DNA of 64,000 nucleotides from Hippopus hippopus (lineage: Eukaryota > Mollusca > Bivalvia > Cardiida > Cardiidae). Shown one piece after another: positions 13,301-23,765 of this stretch. Position 1 is the first letter of the stretch. Each line of letters opens with the position of its first letter. The notes under the pieces are model-generated. The model was not told the DNA's origin. It did not search any database and saw only the letters and a program-made list of their open reading frames with translations. The stretch covers positions 14,721,859 through 14,785,858 of the forward strand of contig OX328099.1 in assembly GCA_946811185.2 (NCBI GenBank), in the 5' to 3' direction. The translations under genes were made by a program, and so were the position numbers.

Positions 13301-16300
13301 GTTCGTTCCCGCACGTATTCTGAATCGATTGCCCCGGATTCCTCGTCCAACATGAGTTTCTGATACTTTCTGAAGTTGGTGTGTTAAATAGAGCACTTGA
13401 TAACTTTCTTGAATGATTGGTTAAGTGTTACATATCAGATTTTTTAAAAGATTTTTTATGTGCATGGCTTTATTTTACGTAGATAAAGACATGGACATAA
13501 ATGAACCTACGGCAGTAAGGCTGCAAGTGTTTATGTAAACTATAACTTTGGCAACTATTGAAAAGCTTCATTTCATGAAAGAGGAATTAGATCTATCGTC
13601 GATCGACGTGTTTTCGAGTGATGCATGAACCCGAAATGCATCCCAGTTTTCTTGCGTACTATGAAGTGAAAGACGTCACCTTTTTGTATGAACCCCTTAT
13701 TTGAATGCAAACAATAGTTTCACTGCTGTTAATTTAGGAACTGCGACCAAAACAAGACCGTATGCATGTTTCTAAAGGAAAGATCGGTTTTAGTGGCATT
13801 TTTATGACCTTTTTTGGATCAGATTTTTTTTTTTGTTTGGTCTCCTACGACGGAAAAAAAATTTCCAGACCACTCACTGTTATTACTGAGAGCAGGGATC
13901 TTATATACATGTGTATATACGATCCCTGCTGAGAGTGAATATTTCCAACCCTTTTATTACGACACTGAATATTTTCAGGTGATTTATGATAAAGTAGTTT
14001 TGAAGAAAATTCCTAGTCCTTCTTCACAGCTGCTAATAAATTTGATAGAAGAAACCAAAACCGGTATTTCCCCTTAGGGTACACTTACCCCCTGAGCTAT
14101 AAACCTGTGGTTAAGATTTCATATTAGAGGGTTGGACAATAATGGTTCTCAACTACAGCTTAAGCAACCCATATTTATGATTTGCAGCAAAAAAAAAAAG
14201 TCTGTTAGATCAAGATAATTGTGAAAATTTTCTGTTTAAAGTAATTAAAAAGCAGAAAAGACGGTATGAAGTCTCTGATCGGGCTAAGTCTAACGGAACA
14301 TTCTGTTGTATCATGGGTTTCTGCGTTTTTTTGCACCGATCAATTTTTCGTGTCTGTTAATTTATGGATAGGTATTCCGCATGATTTGACAAAGAAAATG
14401 TCAATAAGGGTGTCAATTTACTGCAAAACTGTCATTTTACACAAGATAACGGAAAAACGGCTCTTTTTTATTCTTTTTTTTTTTTACTTGCGTGAGGTTC
14501 CGCGTGTAGCCAAAATTTATTACGTGAATTTCAATTCCACAACTTTATTTTCGCATTTATTTGCTTGAGCAGAAATACTGCAAAATGCATTATTTTTTAT
14601 TTTCTGGAATTTTAGTGCTGCTGTCAAGAGGCCAAGGGACGCTAAATTTTATACTCGTCCGTCCCGTTCATCGCGCTGCAAAAACTGAAGCTAATCAACT
14701 TAGAACTGTTCATTTATATTAACCAAAACAGTTACTTCTAGTGATAGGAAGCATTTTAGTTGAGTTTTGGTATACATTATGTTTTTTCATGAACTGTTCA
14801 ATGGATATTTAAAGCCACGCAATGAGGTCGGGGTTTCCCATGTCTAAATTCAGCTTCTGGCACAAGACCGAAGGCTGAATATGTTGTTACCGTTGAATAT
14901 ACATGATTCAAGTAGGGACTATGGTTATACAGGCGTTTCACATTAATTTATGTGGGGGTTATGAAAATAATTTTGGTAAACAGAACTTCATTTAAATATT
15001 CGTGAAATAAAACCGTCAATTAAGCCCTTCGAATCGTTGGTCCACCCTGTCACTTATTCGTATTCTGAAATGCATGTTGGCCACAGGAAATTGTGCAAAA
15101 ACACCGATCTTTATGCAATTGACAGAGCCAGTGAATTCATAATCGTTACTGAATGCAGTTCAAAATATCTGAAAGGTTAAAAAAAAATTGGTTGCCAAAA
15201 CCATTGTTACAATCCGGTGGGGGGGCGTAACCCGATTTCGTTCAAAAACCGTTCGGAATGTCGGTTTTTTATTTAACCCGAAATATGCTTGTAAATATGG
15301 CGGCATTTGTGTTGAAAAAGTTACACAATTGAATTCTAGATGAATATATTATGAATGTGGCCCTTTTTCAGAGAGAAAAAAGTAAATTTGTGTCCAGTTA
15401 AGTCATCTTTCATGATAAGTTCAGTGCTTTTTCAACATTATCTCGGATTTTAGTAAATCGAATTTGCTACATAGAACTAAGTGGGGCCCGTTTAGACGTA
15501 ACATGCAAAAGAAAAGTAAAATGTGAAATGTCCGATAGATAAATGTTGAACGGCAAACAAGCATGTGTACGTCTAAATATTTGTACTATGGCCGAACAAA
15601 ACAAAATAAGAAATCATTCATGATTTTCGTCATCCAGTTAACTTTCCAAAATCGCAATACCTCGCTCCTAAAAATTATTAATCAGAGATAAGTAACACGT
15701 CTGGCCTGCTGCTCTGTAGCGCACACTGTTGGCAAACGTAATGGATTTTTTCAATTAAATTCTGTTGAATTTCTCGGACATTGGTGAAAAAGACACCTAA
15801 ACTTGTTGCAGTTAAGATAACGTCATTAATATGCCAAAAAATCTGCAGTGTCGGTAGTTGCATCAACTATCACTTTCGAAAGACACAAAAAATGTTATTA
15901 CTGACCAAAACGAAGCCCCGCGATAGAAATAACAGATTTTTCGCAGACTTCCTTGGTTTTACCATGAATCATAAAATATATGATCCCTGGTTTTTCATAG
16001 GATAAGGAATTAAAAAAGAAAAAAAAAAAAAAAAAACGATGAATTTCGACATGCAGTTTAAACAGTGACCTATAACATTGCATATCAGAACAGAATGTGT
16101 TCGGACAGGAAACATACATCATTTAGCGTCGAATTTAAAATGGACTTACCCTCGGTAACATTGTTTTACCAAATTCCAAATCCTATATTTACAAATGATC
16201 AACATCAGATTGAAAAGGAACAAGACTTTAATATGACACGTCTGTGTTAATCTGCGCCTAGCATGTGTGCCGAAACGCTTCTGTAGGTCACCCACTTTGT

Positions 16301-19300
16301 CCGTGAAATACCGAGATCAAAGAACACCCAGCTAACCCTTTACCATCTTCTCAACGAAAGCAATTACGGAACAAATTTCGCCACTCATAATGAAGCTGGA
16401 ATTACATTTTTTTTGGAGGAGGAGGAATGGAAGGTTTGAAATTTGAATTGCCCTTGTTGTAAAAGTAATATATTTGGTAGTTCAAACAGGAGGATGACAA
16501 AAAAGCATTTAGACATTTTTTTTGAGGGGGGGGGGGGTTATGGATTTTTTTTTAAAAATAAATTCAAACTATATGGGTTTTAGATTTAAATAAACGGACT
16601 ATCCGTTTCTTTCTTTTAGATTACAAAATATTATCACTTTCAACATTTTATATAAATAAATCGAACTAATGATCCCAGTGTTTCAAACCATATATGTTAT
16701 CGACTTAGCTACCGGGTTCGGTAAACGGCAAAACTTTTGACAAGTGCAAATCCAAAGCATTTGAAGCCAACAGGTTAAACGTGGATCAAATGGTGGTAAT
16801 TGCCTTTGAAAAAGTGGAAAATATTGCGGGGAATGAGGAAATGCTGGTTACAAGCATTTCCTTCTTTTCAAATATTTTTCAAGACTCCTTCTTTCCCAGG
16901 GTCGTTAAAACTCCGGATTGTTTGGTTGGTCGAAGGGTAATAAGTGTCTCTAAAGAGGCAGGAACAGTCCATTTACGGAAATTACAGCACTACATGCATA
17001 CCTTGAATTGTCAAGAAAATCCTGATCTCAAAAATGTTTCTTCAGACAAATATCATAAGTATTAGTCTAGATTATGAACATAACAAAATGTAGCTTTAGT
17101 TCAAATTTTAAATCTTCCAGTCTCCCTTCACAAAATACTGATATTCCATCATCTTTTTGAGTTAAAAAGACATACGTCAAAATTATTCTTCATTTAAATG
17201 TGTGAAGGGTTAATTTGGTGTGTTCCTTTGATCTCGGTATCGCACTGCCGGATGGGCGTCCGAATAGTCGTAACGTACAAATTGACGCGCACATGTCACA
17301 TTAACCCTTTACCAAACGACAAAATTTTAAGCTAGTGTACACTGAATGCATTTTCCAACACTGAGGTAATGTTGCTCGAATTATGGAGTTTTATTTCTTT
17401 GAAAAGGTAGAAACATTGTGGGAAAGGAGAAAAGTTTATTCATCAGCATTTTTTCTTTTCCCCTTATAATTCCGAAAACCATCTTCCTCGCGGTCGTTAA
17501 AATCCGGGAATTGTTTGGTATAGGATTAAACAGACTCTTCTTAATTGTTTCTGATCTCACTTCACCCTTATGTTGTTTATTTGTGGATAGATTTGAAATT
17601 TAACACAAGTTACAGAGGGTAAGTTCATTCTTAGTCTCTACTTCCATATATTGCTTCCGTGCTTGTGTAGTCCTCGGAAGTAGAAGTTGCGCTTGTGCGC
17701 ATGCGTAGTCGAAGAGTACTCAAGGGGAGGCTACCTAGTTTCCGGAAAGGCCTATAAAAGTTGCTAAAGTGCTGGGATTTGTCTTTGAAAGGGTAGAAAA
17801 TCCTGGTTGCTAACATTTCCCCTTTTCCTACAATGTACTAAGCAGTTTTACTTCTCAGGATCATTACCCTGTAACTCACCAGTATTGAAAGCAGTTGCAG
17901 ATTACAAATCAATTATGGCTCAGTTGATGAAATATGTCCTTGATGGGGTAGAAAACATTGTGGGAAAAAGGGAAAATGCTGCTTACCAGCTTTTTCTCCT
18001 TTTCCCACATTGTTTTCGAAAGCGTCATTTCTCAGGATCTTTAAGGTAGGGGATTGATTGTCAGGTAAAATGTTTATCAGAAAGGCTAGGTTGATCCCTG
18101 CTGACAGCCCTTCTCAGGTAGGAGTATCCTTGAAAGAAACATTTCAAAGCCCCAGCTGACATCTCTTGAAACACAGAAAAGAGAGCTGTTGCCATGATTT
18201 GACTTACAAAGGCAGTGTAAAAACAAAAAATTACTACATTGGCCTAAAAAAAACATGCCCTTGTGGTAATTGGTAAACTTGTTACCAGAAAGCAAAATTT
18301 AAACTTGTAGAAATCGAATGCTTTTGCAAATGACAAGTTTGGCTCAAATGATGTGTCTTTGAAAGGGTAAAAAACATTGTCAAAAAAAGAGATGCTGTTG
18401 CAATACCAGCATTTTCATCTTTTTCTCACTTTGTTTTCAAAGCCTCTTTTCTCAGAAAAATCAAAACATGGATTGGTGTTGTTTGGTGTAAGCATTGCTA
18501 TCCCTGGACAATTTCAAAGAATCATATCCTATTATTTCAGATGTGGCAATGTGAACTGGGCTAGACGTATGACATGTAACATGTGTAACACACCCAAGTA
18601 CGGTAAACAAGAACAAAGGACAGGGTTTGGTGGTGGTTACATGGAGAGGGATGAAATAGTGGAATATAAAGATAGGCGTGACTCGGATGACGAGTATGAT
18701 GAGGTATGTGTTATAGATACTTTTGTTAACCCCTTATCATACAATCCTGAGTTTAAATGACTCCGAGGAAGAAGGAATTTGAAAACACGGTGGGAAAAGG
18801 AGAAGATGCTGGGAACCAGCATTTTCTTCTTTTATCACAATGTTTTCTACCCTTTCTGGTACAAATACCATCATTTGAGTATCATTTAATTTGTTGTCTG
18901 CAAATGCTTTGAAATTGGACCAGTCTAAAATTTTGTTGTTTGGTATAGAGTTAATTCTTTCATATCCAACGGTGACTTGTACATGTATTGCTTTTTGGGA
19001 GAATTAAAATCAAGATCAGACTACATGTAACATGCCGTCTGGGTTTGTATTTACAAATTATTCTAAATAACATTCTCTGTCTAATTCTCAAGAAGTTTCT
19101 AAATTTCAAAAGTAACGTGATTTTTGGGTGATGGGTAAATCATTGTGTTTAGCCAGGTAGAAATTATATTACTGTCCAAGACTAATATAAGACTGCAGTT
19201 TAAAATGGTAGATGTACTGGGCCCCAGGTCTTGATCTATATTGTCTGCTACCTTTTGCAGAACTATAGCCTTAATTATCTTCAGTTGCAGAGGAATGATA

Positions 19301-22300
19301 CTTCTTGGTCTTAAAAACTGTTGTATTTATCTGACACAAGAACATAATGGGAAAAGGAGAAAATGCTTATCATAGTGGCTTAACTTTTTATCAGACTACA
19401 AAATAGAAGACTCGTCCATTTGAATGCATTTACAGACCACAAATCAAATGTGACTCGAATGATGAGATTTGTATTGAAAAGAACAGGAGACATTGTAGGG
19501 GAAAAAGAGAAAATGCTGGTTAGCAGCACTTTCTCCTTTTCACATATTTCTTTTTTTTTTTTTTTGAGATCTAAAGGGAAGGAAAAAGTGTAGGTAAAGC
19601 AGAAAATGTAGGTTACCAGCATTTTCTTAACTTTGGGGGGACATCCCAAAGAAAAAAAGGCTTTGGAAAACATTGTTAGAAAAGGAGAAAGGGCTGGTTA
19701 CCAGCATTTACTCCTTTTCTCTCAATGTTTTCCACCCTTTCAAAGACAAATTCTATCAGTTGAGTCACATTTAACATGTTTTCTGAAATTGCTGTGAATT
19801 TGGACAAGTCTTAAATTTTGTCTTGTGGTAAAGGGATTGCTGTGGAATAATTGTTTGGTGCAAAGCTAAGATTGACATTTAGCCCTCAAATTGTGTTAGC
19901 AACTTTCCACACAGAAAGTACCAAGATGACTGTTTGAAGTTTCAGAATAGTAGATTGTAATTTTTTCAGTATGGAAGAAAGAAAAAGAGAAATAGAGGTT
20001 CCACAGAGACAAGACCACATGATTTTGGGCGAGATGACAGAGGAAAAGTTGAGGATCCTGAAGATGATGATGATGACGATGATGAAAATGGTGATTTATC
20101 AGCGTATAAACTAGACTCTGATGAGGTAAGAAGATAAATGAGGAGAAGTTGAAGTCATACCCTTATAGTCTATGAATGTGATAGATTTAACCTGTAGAAT
20201 TTTAACTGTAATAATGCCATAGGTTAAAAACAGGGGCTTTTACGACAGCTTAGAATAAGGTCAGACTGTAAAAAAGTGCAGTTTTGTTTAGTCAAGGGTA
20301 TAACATTATTAGTTGTACGGTCAGGTGGCAGGGGACTTGGAAACTTGTTCACGGCTGTGGTGAATCATGTCGCCCCGAGCCGAAGGTGAGGTGGCGACAT
20401 GATTCACCACAGCCGTGAACAACTTTCCAAGTCCCCTGCCACCTGACCGTACAACAAATTTATTATACTGCAAAGTTTTACCATTACAACGTGTGTTAAG
20501 CGAATTTTACCTGTTTTTTGGTTTAAAAAATTGAGTATGCTGACGAAGTAAAATTTCCCTTCTGAGTGCCCCAATTCATTGAAAACTGATGTCACTGGGA
20601 ACTGACGTCACTGAAACCTTGGTAAAACGTGCTAAAACGTGCAGTTTGGCGCATAATCTTGATGTTAATCTTGATCGAAGCAGCCAGTTTGGATGTTGTG
20701 TTGAAAGTGTAGTCATGTATACGGGGCTCCCGAAAGGGAAACTGCTTTTACGTTGGTTTTGCCAGTGTACATGATATGTATGTTCGGGGCATATTATCCA
20801 ATCAGATCATGAAAAATTTCTTTGCAGTATAATAAAGAGTTTTAAGGAATTGTATTTTCAGCTGTCAAGGGAGGTGAAGTTTGTGTATTTGGCTCTGAAA
20901 GAGTTAACCCTTTACCACACAATCCCGACTTTTAACAACCCTGAGAAAGAAGCCTTTTGAAAACATTTTGGGAAAAGGAGAAAATGCTGGTAACCAGCAT
21001 TTTCTCCTTTTCCCACAATGTTTTCTTCCCTTTGCAATACACATTTCAAATTTTCATTTACTTTTATTTTGCCGTTTGCAAATGCTTTCAATTTGAACCA
21101 GTCTAAAATTTTCTCGTTTGGTAAAGAGTTAATTCATCTTTTCTTTGCTAGATCCATGCTGTACGGGTTGATTGTTTGGCAGTTTCTAGGAAGCTGGACA
21201 GAATCCAAGCTTTTAACTGGTAAAGCACAATAGGCACAAAGATAAATATGGTCAAATAAAATATTTTTAGAAAGTCCTGTCTGATCTTTGATCCACATTG
21301 ACTGCTACTATGGGAAAAGTTATGCAAAAAGAAAAATGTAGAAAAACAGATTCTAAGGTGCTGTTGTTTCCGTACTGAATATTTCAATCACAGTTCATTA
21401 GCATTCTCAGAGTTTATCCTTTAACAAGTCCCATCTTTAACAACCCTTAGGAAGAAAGGCTTTTAAAAAATATAATGGGAAACACAAAAAATACTTGTAA
21501 CAAGCATTTTCTTCCTTACCCACAGTGTTTTCTACCCTATCAAAGATAAATCTCTTTGGTTGAGCCACATTCAGTATATCACCTGCAAAAGCTCTGAATA
21601 TTGACAAATCTAGAATTTTGTTGTAAGGTAAAGGGTTGAAATACTCTCCCAACACTGGATCAGCTGTATACTATCTTGTTCCAACAAATTAAGTATCTAA
21701 CCATTGATGAAAAATTGAATTGTAATTTTTTTCAGGAAGACGATGATGATGATGCAGACCTAGGTGCCTATGATGTTGCCGGTAGTGATGAGGAATTGGA
21801 GACTAAAGATAAAGGAAAGTCTAACAACAAAAGGTCAAGGTCACCTTCAAGGTCAAGCAGATCCAGTTCTTCAAGTAGCTCAAGTTCAAGGTCATCAAGT
21901 TCATCGAGGTCAAGATCCCGAGACAGGAAGCGAGGCAGATACTCCAAGTCTAGGTCAAGGTAACGGGTAAAAGGGGTACTGGTATAGGTCAAAGGTCAAT
22001 ATCACTTCTAAATATTTGTTTTGATGTTGTTAAGAAGGTAATTTGGTTAATTGTATGAAAGGTAATCTTACGAGTACTTTCTCCTTTTCCTGCAATGTTT
22101 TCACATGCTTTATGAATTAAGTTGATTATCCATATTTAACAAGAATGTTTTGAAAGTTGTCTTCTTGAAATACAATCCGGAGTTAATGATTTAATCAATT
22201 TTTCCAGTACCAAATATTTAAACACAAACTTTGTCAACATTGAAAGATATAATCCAATCAAACTCAGAGTTTTATCTTAAGAGCCTTGACCAAACAAGCA

Positions 22301-23243
22301 GACAGTATAGATCCCCGATCAGACTGCAGAGCGATATAGTTTTAGCGTTGTCCGTCAGTCTGTCAGTCCATCCTTCCGTCCGTCTGTGTGTCAGTCCTGG
22401 ACAATATCTCCAATACCATTGGACAGAATTTCGTGAAGCTTTATACATGTGTATAATAACCTATTCCGCCGATATACTTTTTTTCTTATTTTGATTCGGT
22501 GCAAAATGGCTGACTGGGAGCAATTTTGAGTTACGCCGTCGCGTAAATTTTTGAAAAGGTCTTTTTGCTTGTTTGACCTCCGTCTTTAAATGAATAAGAG
22601 AAGGCCAACATCAAAATGTTGAAGGATATATGGAAAATTTTGGGTCCAAATTCAGAGAAAGATGGGGGTCAGGAAAAACCTGCCACTGTTCTATCTTTAT
22701 GTTCTCTTATCTGTGTATCTGTATTCACTTGACTGAATTCCTTGTCTGTAATGTCTGTAACTGAAAGTCTGAAAGATAATTTATTAAACCTGTAAGGACC
22801 TCATATTTTGTGCAGAGTGTAGACTAGGATCTTTCTGCGTATATTGAAGGGTCTGATCTTTGTTGACCTCCTCTTCCATAGTAATGGTTCAGGTACATTT
22901 AAAGTATCCATACATACTCTTTACCAGACAACAAAATCTTACACTTGGTGACCAACTTTCCACCCAGATGTTTTTAAAAGCATTCTATCTTAGGGTCACA
23001 AAATCATTGAGTTGTTTTCTGAAGGATCAAATGCAACCAGAATTATGCAAAGTAATGTTTGTAATGGTGAACAGTAAGCCTGTGGAGATGACATAACAAT
23101 CTAGAAAAGGTGAGAAGTTTGTCCATGATTCAGGGTGTGAAGTCAAATTTATTTGATATTTTTTATATTCTAGGTCAAGGTCAAGTGGTAGCAGTTACAG
23201 TTCTGATTCAAGATCCAGATCTTGCTCACCGAAAAAATCTTGA
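7256..23243 (+). CDS. ZRANB2: ZRANB2 orthologue, zinc finger Ran-binding domain protein 2 (7 coding exons, 274 aa)
   Basis: Spliced CDS: 7256-7308, 11537-11589, 11943-12048, 18541-18703, 19970-20125, 21736-21959, 23174-23243 (825 nt including TGA). All introns are GT/AG and phases match. Two RanBP2-type zinc fingers are visible: finger 1 with W12, C14, C19, N23, C30, C33, and finger 2 with W67, C69, C72, N76, C83, C86. Between them lies the family-typical GGTEIGKNMAEKS linker, then a tyrosine/acid region (DDEYDEYGRKKKR), an Asp/Glu stretch and an Arg/Ser-rich tail ending SPKKS. Known family role: nuclear SR-like protein whose fingers bind AGGUAA-like RNA and influence alternative splicing. 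The human protein is about 320-330 residues; the shorter length here comes from a shorter SR tail. The start ATG precedes the conserved GDWIC motif by nine codons. Introns carry many MITEs, but no exon is interrupted. Confidence 0.96.
7473..7695 (-). mobile_element. Family A MITE, L-core-S
   Basis: Ends 221 bp downstream in GGTTTACCCCTTT; lies just after ZRANB2 exon 1. Confidence 0.7.
7958..9091. mobile_element. Non-autonomous TIR DNA transposon (1,134 bp)
   Basis: Ends CAGGGTTCCC...GGGAACCCTG; the inverted similarity extends about 20 bp with one mismatch and one indel (CTCTGGCTTC versus CGCTGGGCTTC). Flanked by a direct repeat CTTATT (7952-7957 and 9092-9097). Both subterminal regions carry GCGCCAAA/TTTGGCGCC-like motifs. 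No transposase frame. The CAGGG start is hAT-like, but the duplication is 6 bp, so the class is left open. Confidence 0.75.
9196..9423 (+). pseudogene. Zinc-finger ORF fragment, probably transposon-derived
   Basis: A 75-codon frame in ZRANB2 intron 1 with a Trp-rich start (WRWEWL) and a C-x2-C-x16-H-x5-H pattern (C42, C45, H62, H68; FCKLCMKMINY and ALRVHAEDESH). This resembles BED/TTF-like DNA-binding fingers of transposon or transposon-derived proteins. No transposase core follows: the frame stops and neighbouring frames carry only short continuations. It lies 104 bp beyond the right end of a TIR element. Could also be an orphan exon of a nested gene. Confidence 0.4.
9770..9826 (+). repeat. 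GC-rich hairpin-prone stretch
   Basis: A GC-rich patch with GGGGCC/GGCCCC and CCGGAGG/CCTCCGG inverse matches in otherwise AT-rich intron DNA; purpose unknown. Confidence 0.4.
10006..10913. mobile_element. Non-autonomous TIR element (908 bp)
   Basis: Left end CAGGGCTGAGAAATAGTG and right end CACTATTTTTCAGTCCTG are imperfect inverted repeats. The interior near both ends carries repeated GGACCTG/CAGGTCC motifs. Flanked by TCACT on both sides (10001-10005, 10914-10918). No coding capacity. Confidence 0.62.
11009..11222 (+). mobile_element. Family A MITE, S-core-L
   Basis: TTAACCCTTTACCAAACAAT start; core diverged (CATGTAACCATGGTGG). Confidence 0.7.
11537..11589 (+). CDS. ZRANB2: ZRANB2 coding exon 2
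   Basis: Acceptor TTTTTCAG. Encodes CGNVNFARRQQCNKCGK, the second half of zinc finger 1, nearly identical to the human CGNVNFARR segment. Donor GTACGA. Confidence 0.95.
11943..12048 (+). CDS. ZRANB2: ZRANB2 coding exon 3
   Basis: Encodes the linker and the start of finger 2 (GGTEIGKNMAEKSKGLFSADDWQCK). Donor GTAATT; the split Thr codon is completed in exon 4, about 6.5 kb downstream. Confidence 0.95.
12124..12321 (+). mobile_element. Family A MITE, core deleted on one side
   Basis: The left core half is missing between CTTTTGA and TTACCAG. Confidence 0.7.
12446..12512 (-). mobile_element. Family A L-arm fragment
   Basis: CACAATTTTAGACTTGTCC and CATTTGCAGAGGACAAA; truncated by the 12513 sequence. 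Confidence 0.55.
12660..12725. repeat. Inverted repeat around CATTTCGATAAAAAA
   Basis: ACATTTCGATAAAAAATCCG (from 12647) is mirrored by TTTTTTATCGAAATGT (to about 12724), enclosing an AT-rich loop of TATACAGATAT motifs; hairpin-forming, possibly a MITE core. Confidence 0.45.
12798..12852. repeat. Inverted repeat AAGACCCTACGTAC / GTACGTAGGGTCTT
   Basis: 14-bp arms separated by about 25 bp; stable hairpin potential within intron 3. Confidence 0.55.
12853..16300. other. ZRANB2 intron 3 interior without family A copies
   Basis: About 3.4 kb with homopolymer runs and small palindromes but no recognisable exon or named repeat. It contrasts with the dense MITE content elsewhere and may be a large decayed insertion. 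Confidence 0.4.
13890..13934. repeat. Small palindrome GCAGGGATC...GATCCCTGC
   Basis: 9-bp arms around an AT-rich, alternating TATA/CATG loop. A similar GGGATC...ATCCC pair occurs at 60219-60255. Confidence 0.45.
16308..17240. mobile_element. Candidate 933-bp element with imperfect ~38-bp terminal inverted repeats
   Basis: ATACCGAGATCAAAGAACAC at 16308 is matched inversely by GTGTTCCTTTGATCTCGGTAT ending at 17240, and similarity continues inward through TAACCCTT. It encloses a family A copy. No clear target duplication, so it may instead be an inverted duplication. Confidence 0.45.
16722..16942 (-). mobile_element. Family A MITE, diverged
   Basis: Inside the 16308-17240 candidate element; GGTCGTTAAAACTCCGGATT marks the S arm. 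Confidence 0.6.
17301..17529 (-). mobile_element. Family A MITE, TTAA to TTAA
   Basis: TTAACCCTTTACCAAACGAC start; ends GGTATAGGATTAA. Confidence 0.72.
17775..17868 (-). mobile_element. Family A fragment, core and S arm
   Basis: GTCTTTGAAAGGGTAGAAAA through TCAGGATCATTA, abutting the next copy. Confidence 0.55.
17869..18069 (-). mobile_element. Family A MITE
   Basis: GGGGTAGAAAACATTGTGGG core with strong inverse; L-arm start decayed. Confidence 0.65.
18296..18492 (-). mobile_element. Family A MITE, diverged
   Basis: Immediately upstream of ZRANB2 exon 4; GGCTCAAATGATG and TTTGAAAGGGTAAAAAACATT visible. Confidence 0.55.
18541..18703 (+). CDS. ZRANB2: ZRANB2 coding exon 4
   Basis: Acceptor ATTATTTCAG. 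Encodes CGNVNWARRMTCNMCNTPKYG, the rest of zinc finger 2, then the Gly-rich and DDEYDE acidic/tyrosine segment. Donor GTATGT. Confidence 0.96.
18726..18954 (+). mobile_element. Family A MITE, S-core-L, 229 bp
   Basis: TTAA both ends; starts 23 bp after ZRANB2 exon 4. Confidence 0.78.
19380..19640 (-). mobile_element. Family A MITE, rearranged
   Basis: L-arm start, then core, then a poly-T insertion and a second partial core. Confidence 0.5.
19641..19840 (+). mobile_element. Family A MITE, S end missing
   Basis: AAGGCTTTGGAAAACATTG core to GTGGTAAAGGG. Confidence 0.62.
19970..20125 (+). CDS. ZRANB2: ZRANB2 coding exon 5
   Basis: Starts YGRKKKRNRG, matching the human FGRKKKKYRG position, and continues into an Asp-rich run and LSAYKLDSDE, matching human LSKYKLDEDE. 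Exactly 52 codons, phase 0 at both ends. Confidence 0.95.
20312..20455. repeat. 144-bp near-perfect palindrome
   Basis: Arms of about 63 nt, starting GTTGTACGGTCAGG and ending CCTGACCGTACAAC, differ at a single position and are separated by a short GC-rich loop. Located in ZRANB2 intron 5. Confidence 0.85.
20459..20836. mobile_element. Candidate element with 17-bp perfect TIRs
   Basis: TTTATTATACTGCAAAG at 20459-20475 is exactly inverted at 20820-20836. The 378-bp span abuts the 144-bp palindrome, and the two may be parts of one composite element. Confidence 0.55.
20904..21132 (+). mobile_element. Family A MITE, S-core-L, 229 bp
   Basis: Near-consensus copy with TTAA ends; useful as a family reference. 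Confidence 0.85.
21415..21639 (+). mobile_element. Family A MITE, diverged
   Basis: Ends GGTAAAGGGTTGA about 95 bp before ZRANB2 exon 6. Confidence 0.65.
21736..21959 (+). CDS. ZRANB2: ZRANB2 coding exon 6 (acidic to SR-rich)
   Basis: Encodes EEDDDDDADLGAYDV, similar to the second acidic repeat of human ZRANB2, followed by an Arg/Ser-rich tail. Donor GTAACG follows TCAAG. Unspliced reading would end at once (AGG TAA), giving a shorter SR tail. Confidence 0.93.
22345..22400 (+). repeat. GTCAGTCC/GTCCGTC-type simple repeat
   Basis: Degenerate run of GTCCGTC and GTCAGTC motifs in ZRANB2 intron 6, part of a longer dispersed repeat ending near 22490. Confidence 0.5.
23174..23243 (+). CDS. ZRANB2: ZRANB2 terminal coding exon 7
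   Basis: Acceptor TATTCTAG. Continues the SR tail (RSRSSGSSYSSDSRSRSCSPKKS) to TGA at 23241-23243. Confidence 0.88.
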
Positions 23244-23544
23244 AATGATAGTTGTGATGGATATATGTCAGCCAGGGTCAAGGTTTGAAAGTGATGCAAA
23301 ATGAACTTCTCCATATTTGTTGTCTTCATGTTGACACTTACATAGATATCATAAGAGAAAATTTCTCTGTAAAATCATAAATGAAAATGAATGTGACCTG
23401 GAGCACATAGTTGAGAAGACACTAACATTTCAGGGGATGGAAAAGATGTGTCACAATTTGAGGCTGTTTTAGTCTTAATATTGCTCTTAATATTTCTAAA
23501 AATGTTGAAGAGTTTAGATCCAAGATCATACAAATACCAGCTTG

Positions 23545-23765
23545 GCCAACTTCTTTTCGAGGATTGATGATAATCATTGCTAAAGGATTAATTCATCTCT
23601 CACTACTGAACACTACTTTGATAACAATTCTGTGAGAAAGCTGTTTTTGGCTTGAAAAACAATGGCGTTAAGAGGTACTGGTGAAGAAAACTCCAGGAAA
23701 GCACGGATAGGTGTGCTTGCTGCTGTGATTGGAACAAACTGATGTTGGAAATAGTGTTAAGTACT
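23545..23765 (+). mobile_element. SINE family X body remnant in ZRANB2 3' UTR
   Basis: GAGGATTGATGATAATCATTGC through AAAGCACGGATAGGTG and a GTGTTAA tail; the tRNA head is missing. Confidence 0.6.

Noticed and set aside
21764..21992. Alternative-frame proteins over the SR region on both strands
   Set aside because: Low-complexity shadows of ZRANB2 exon 6.
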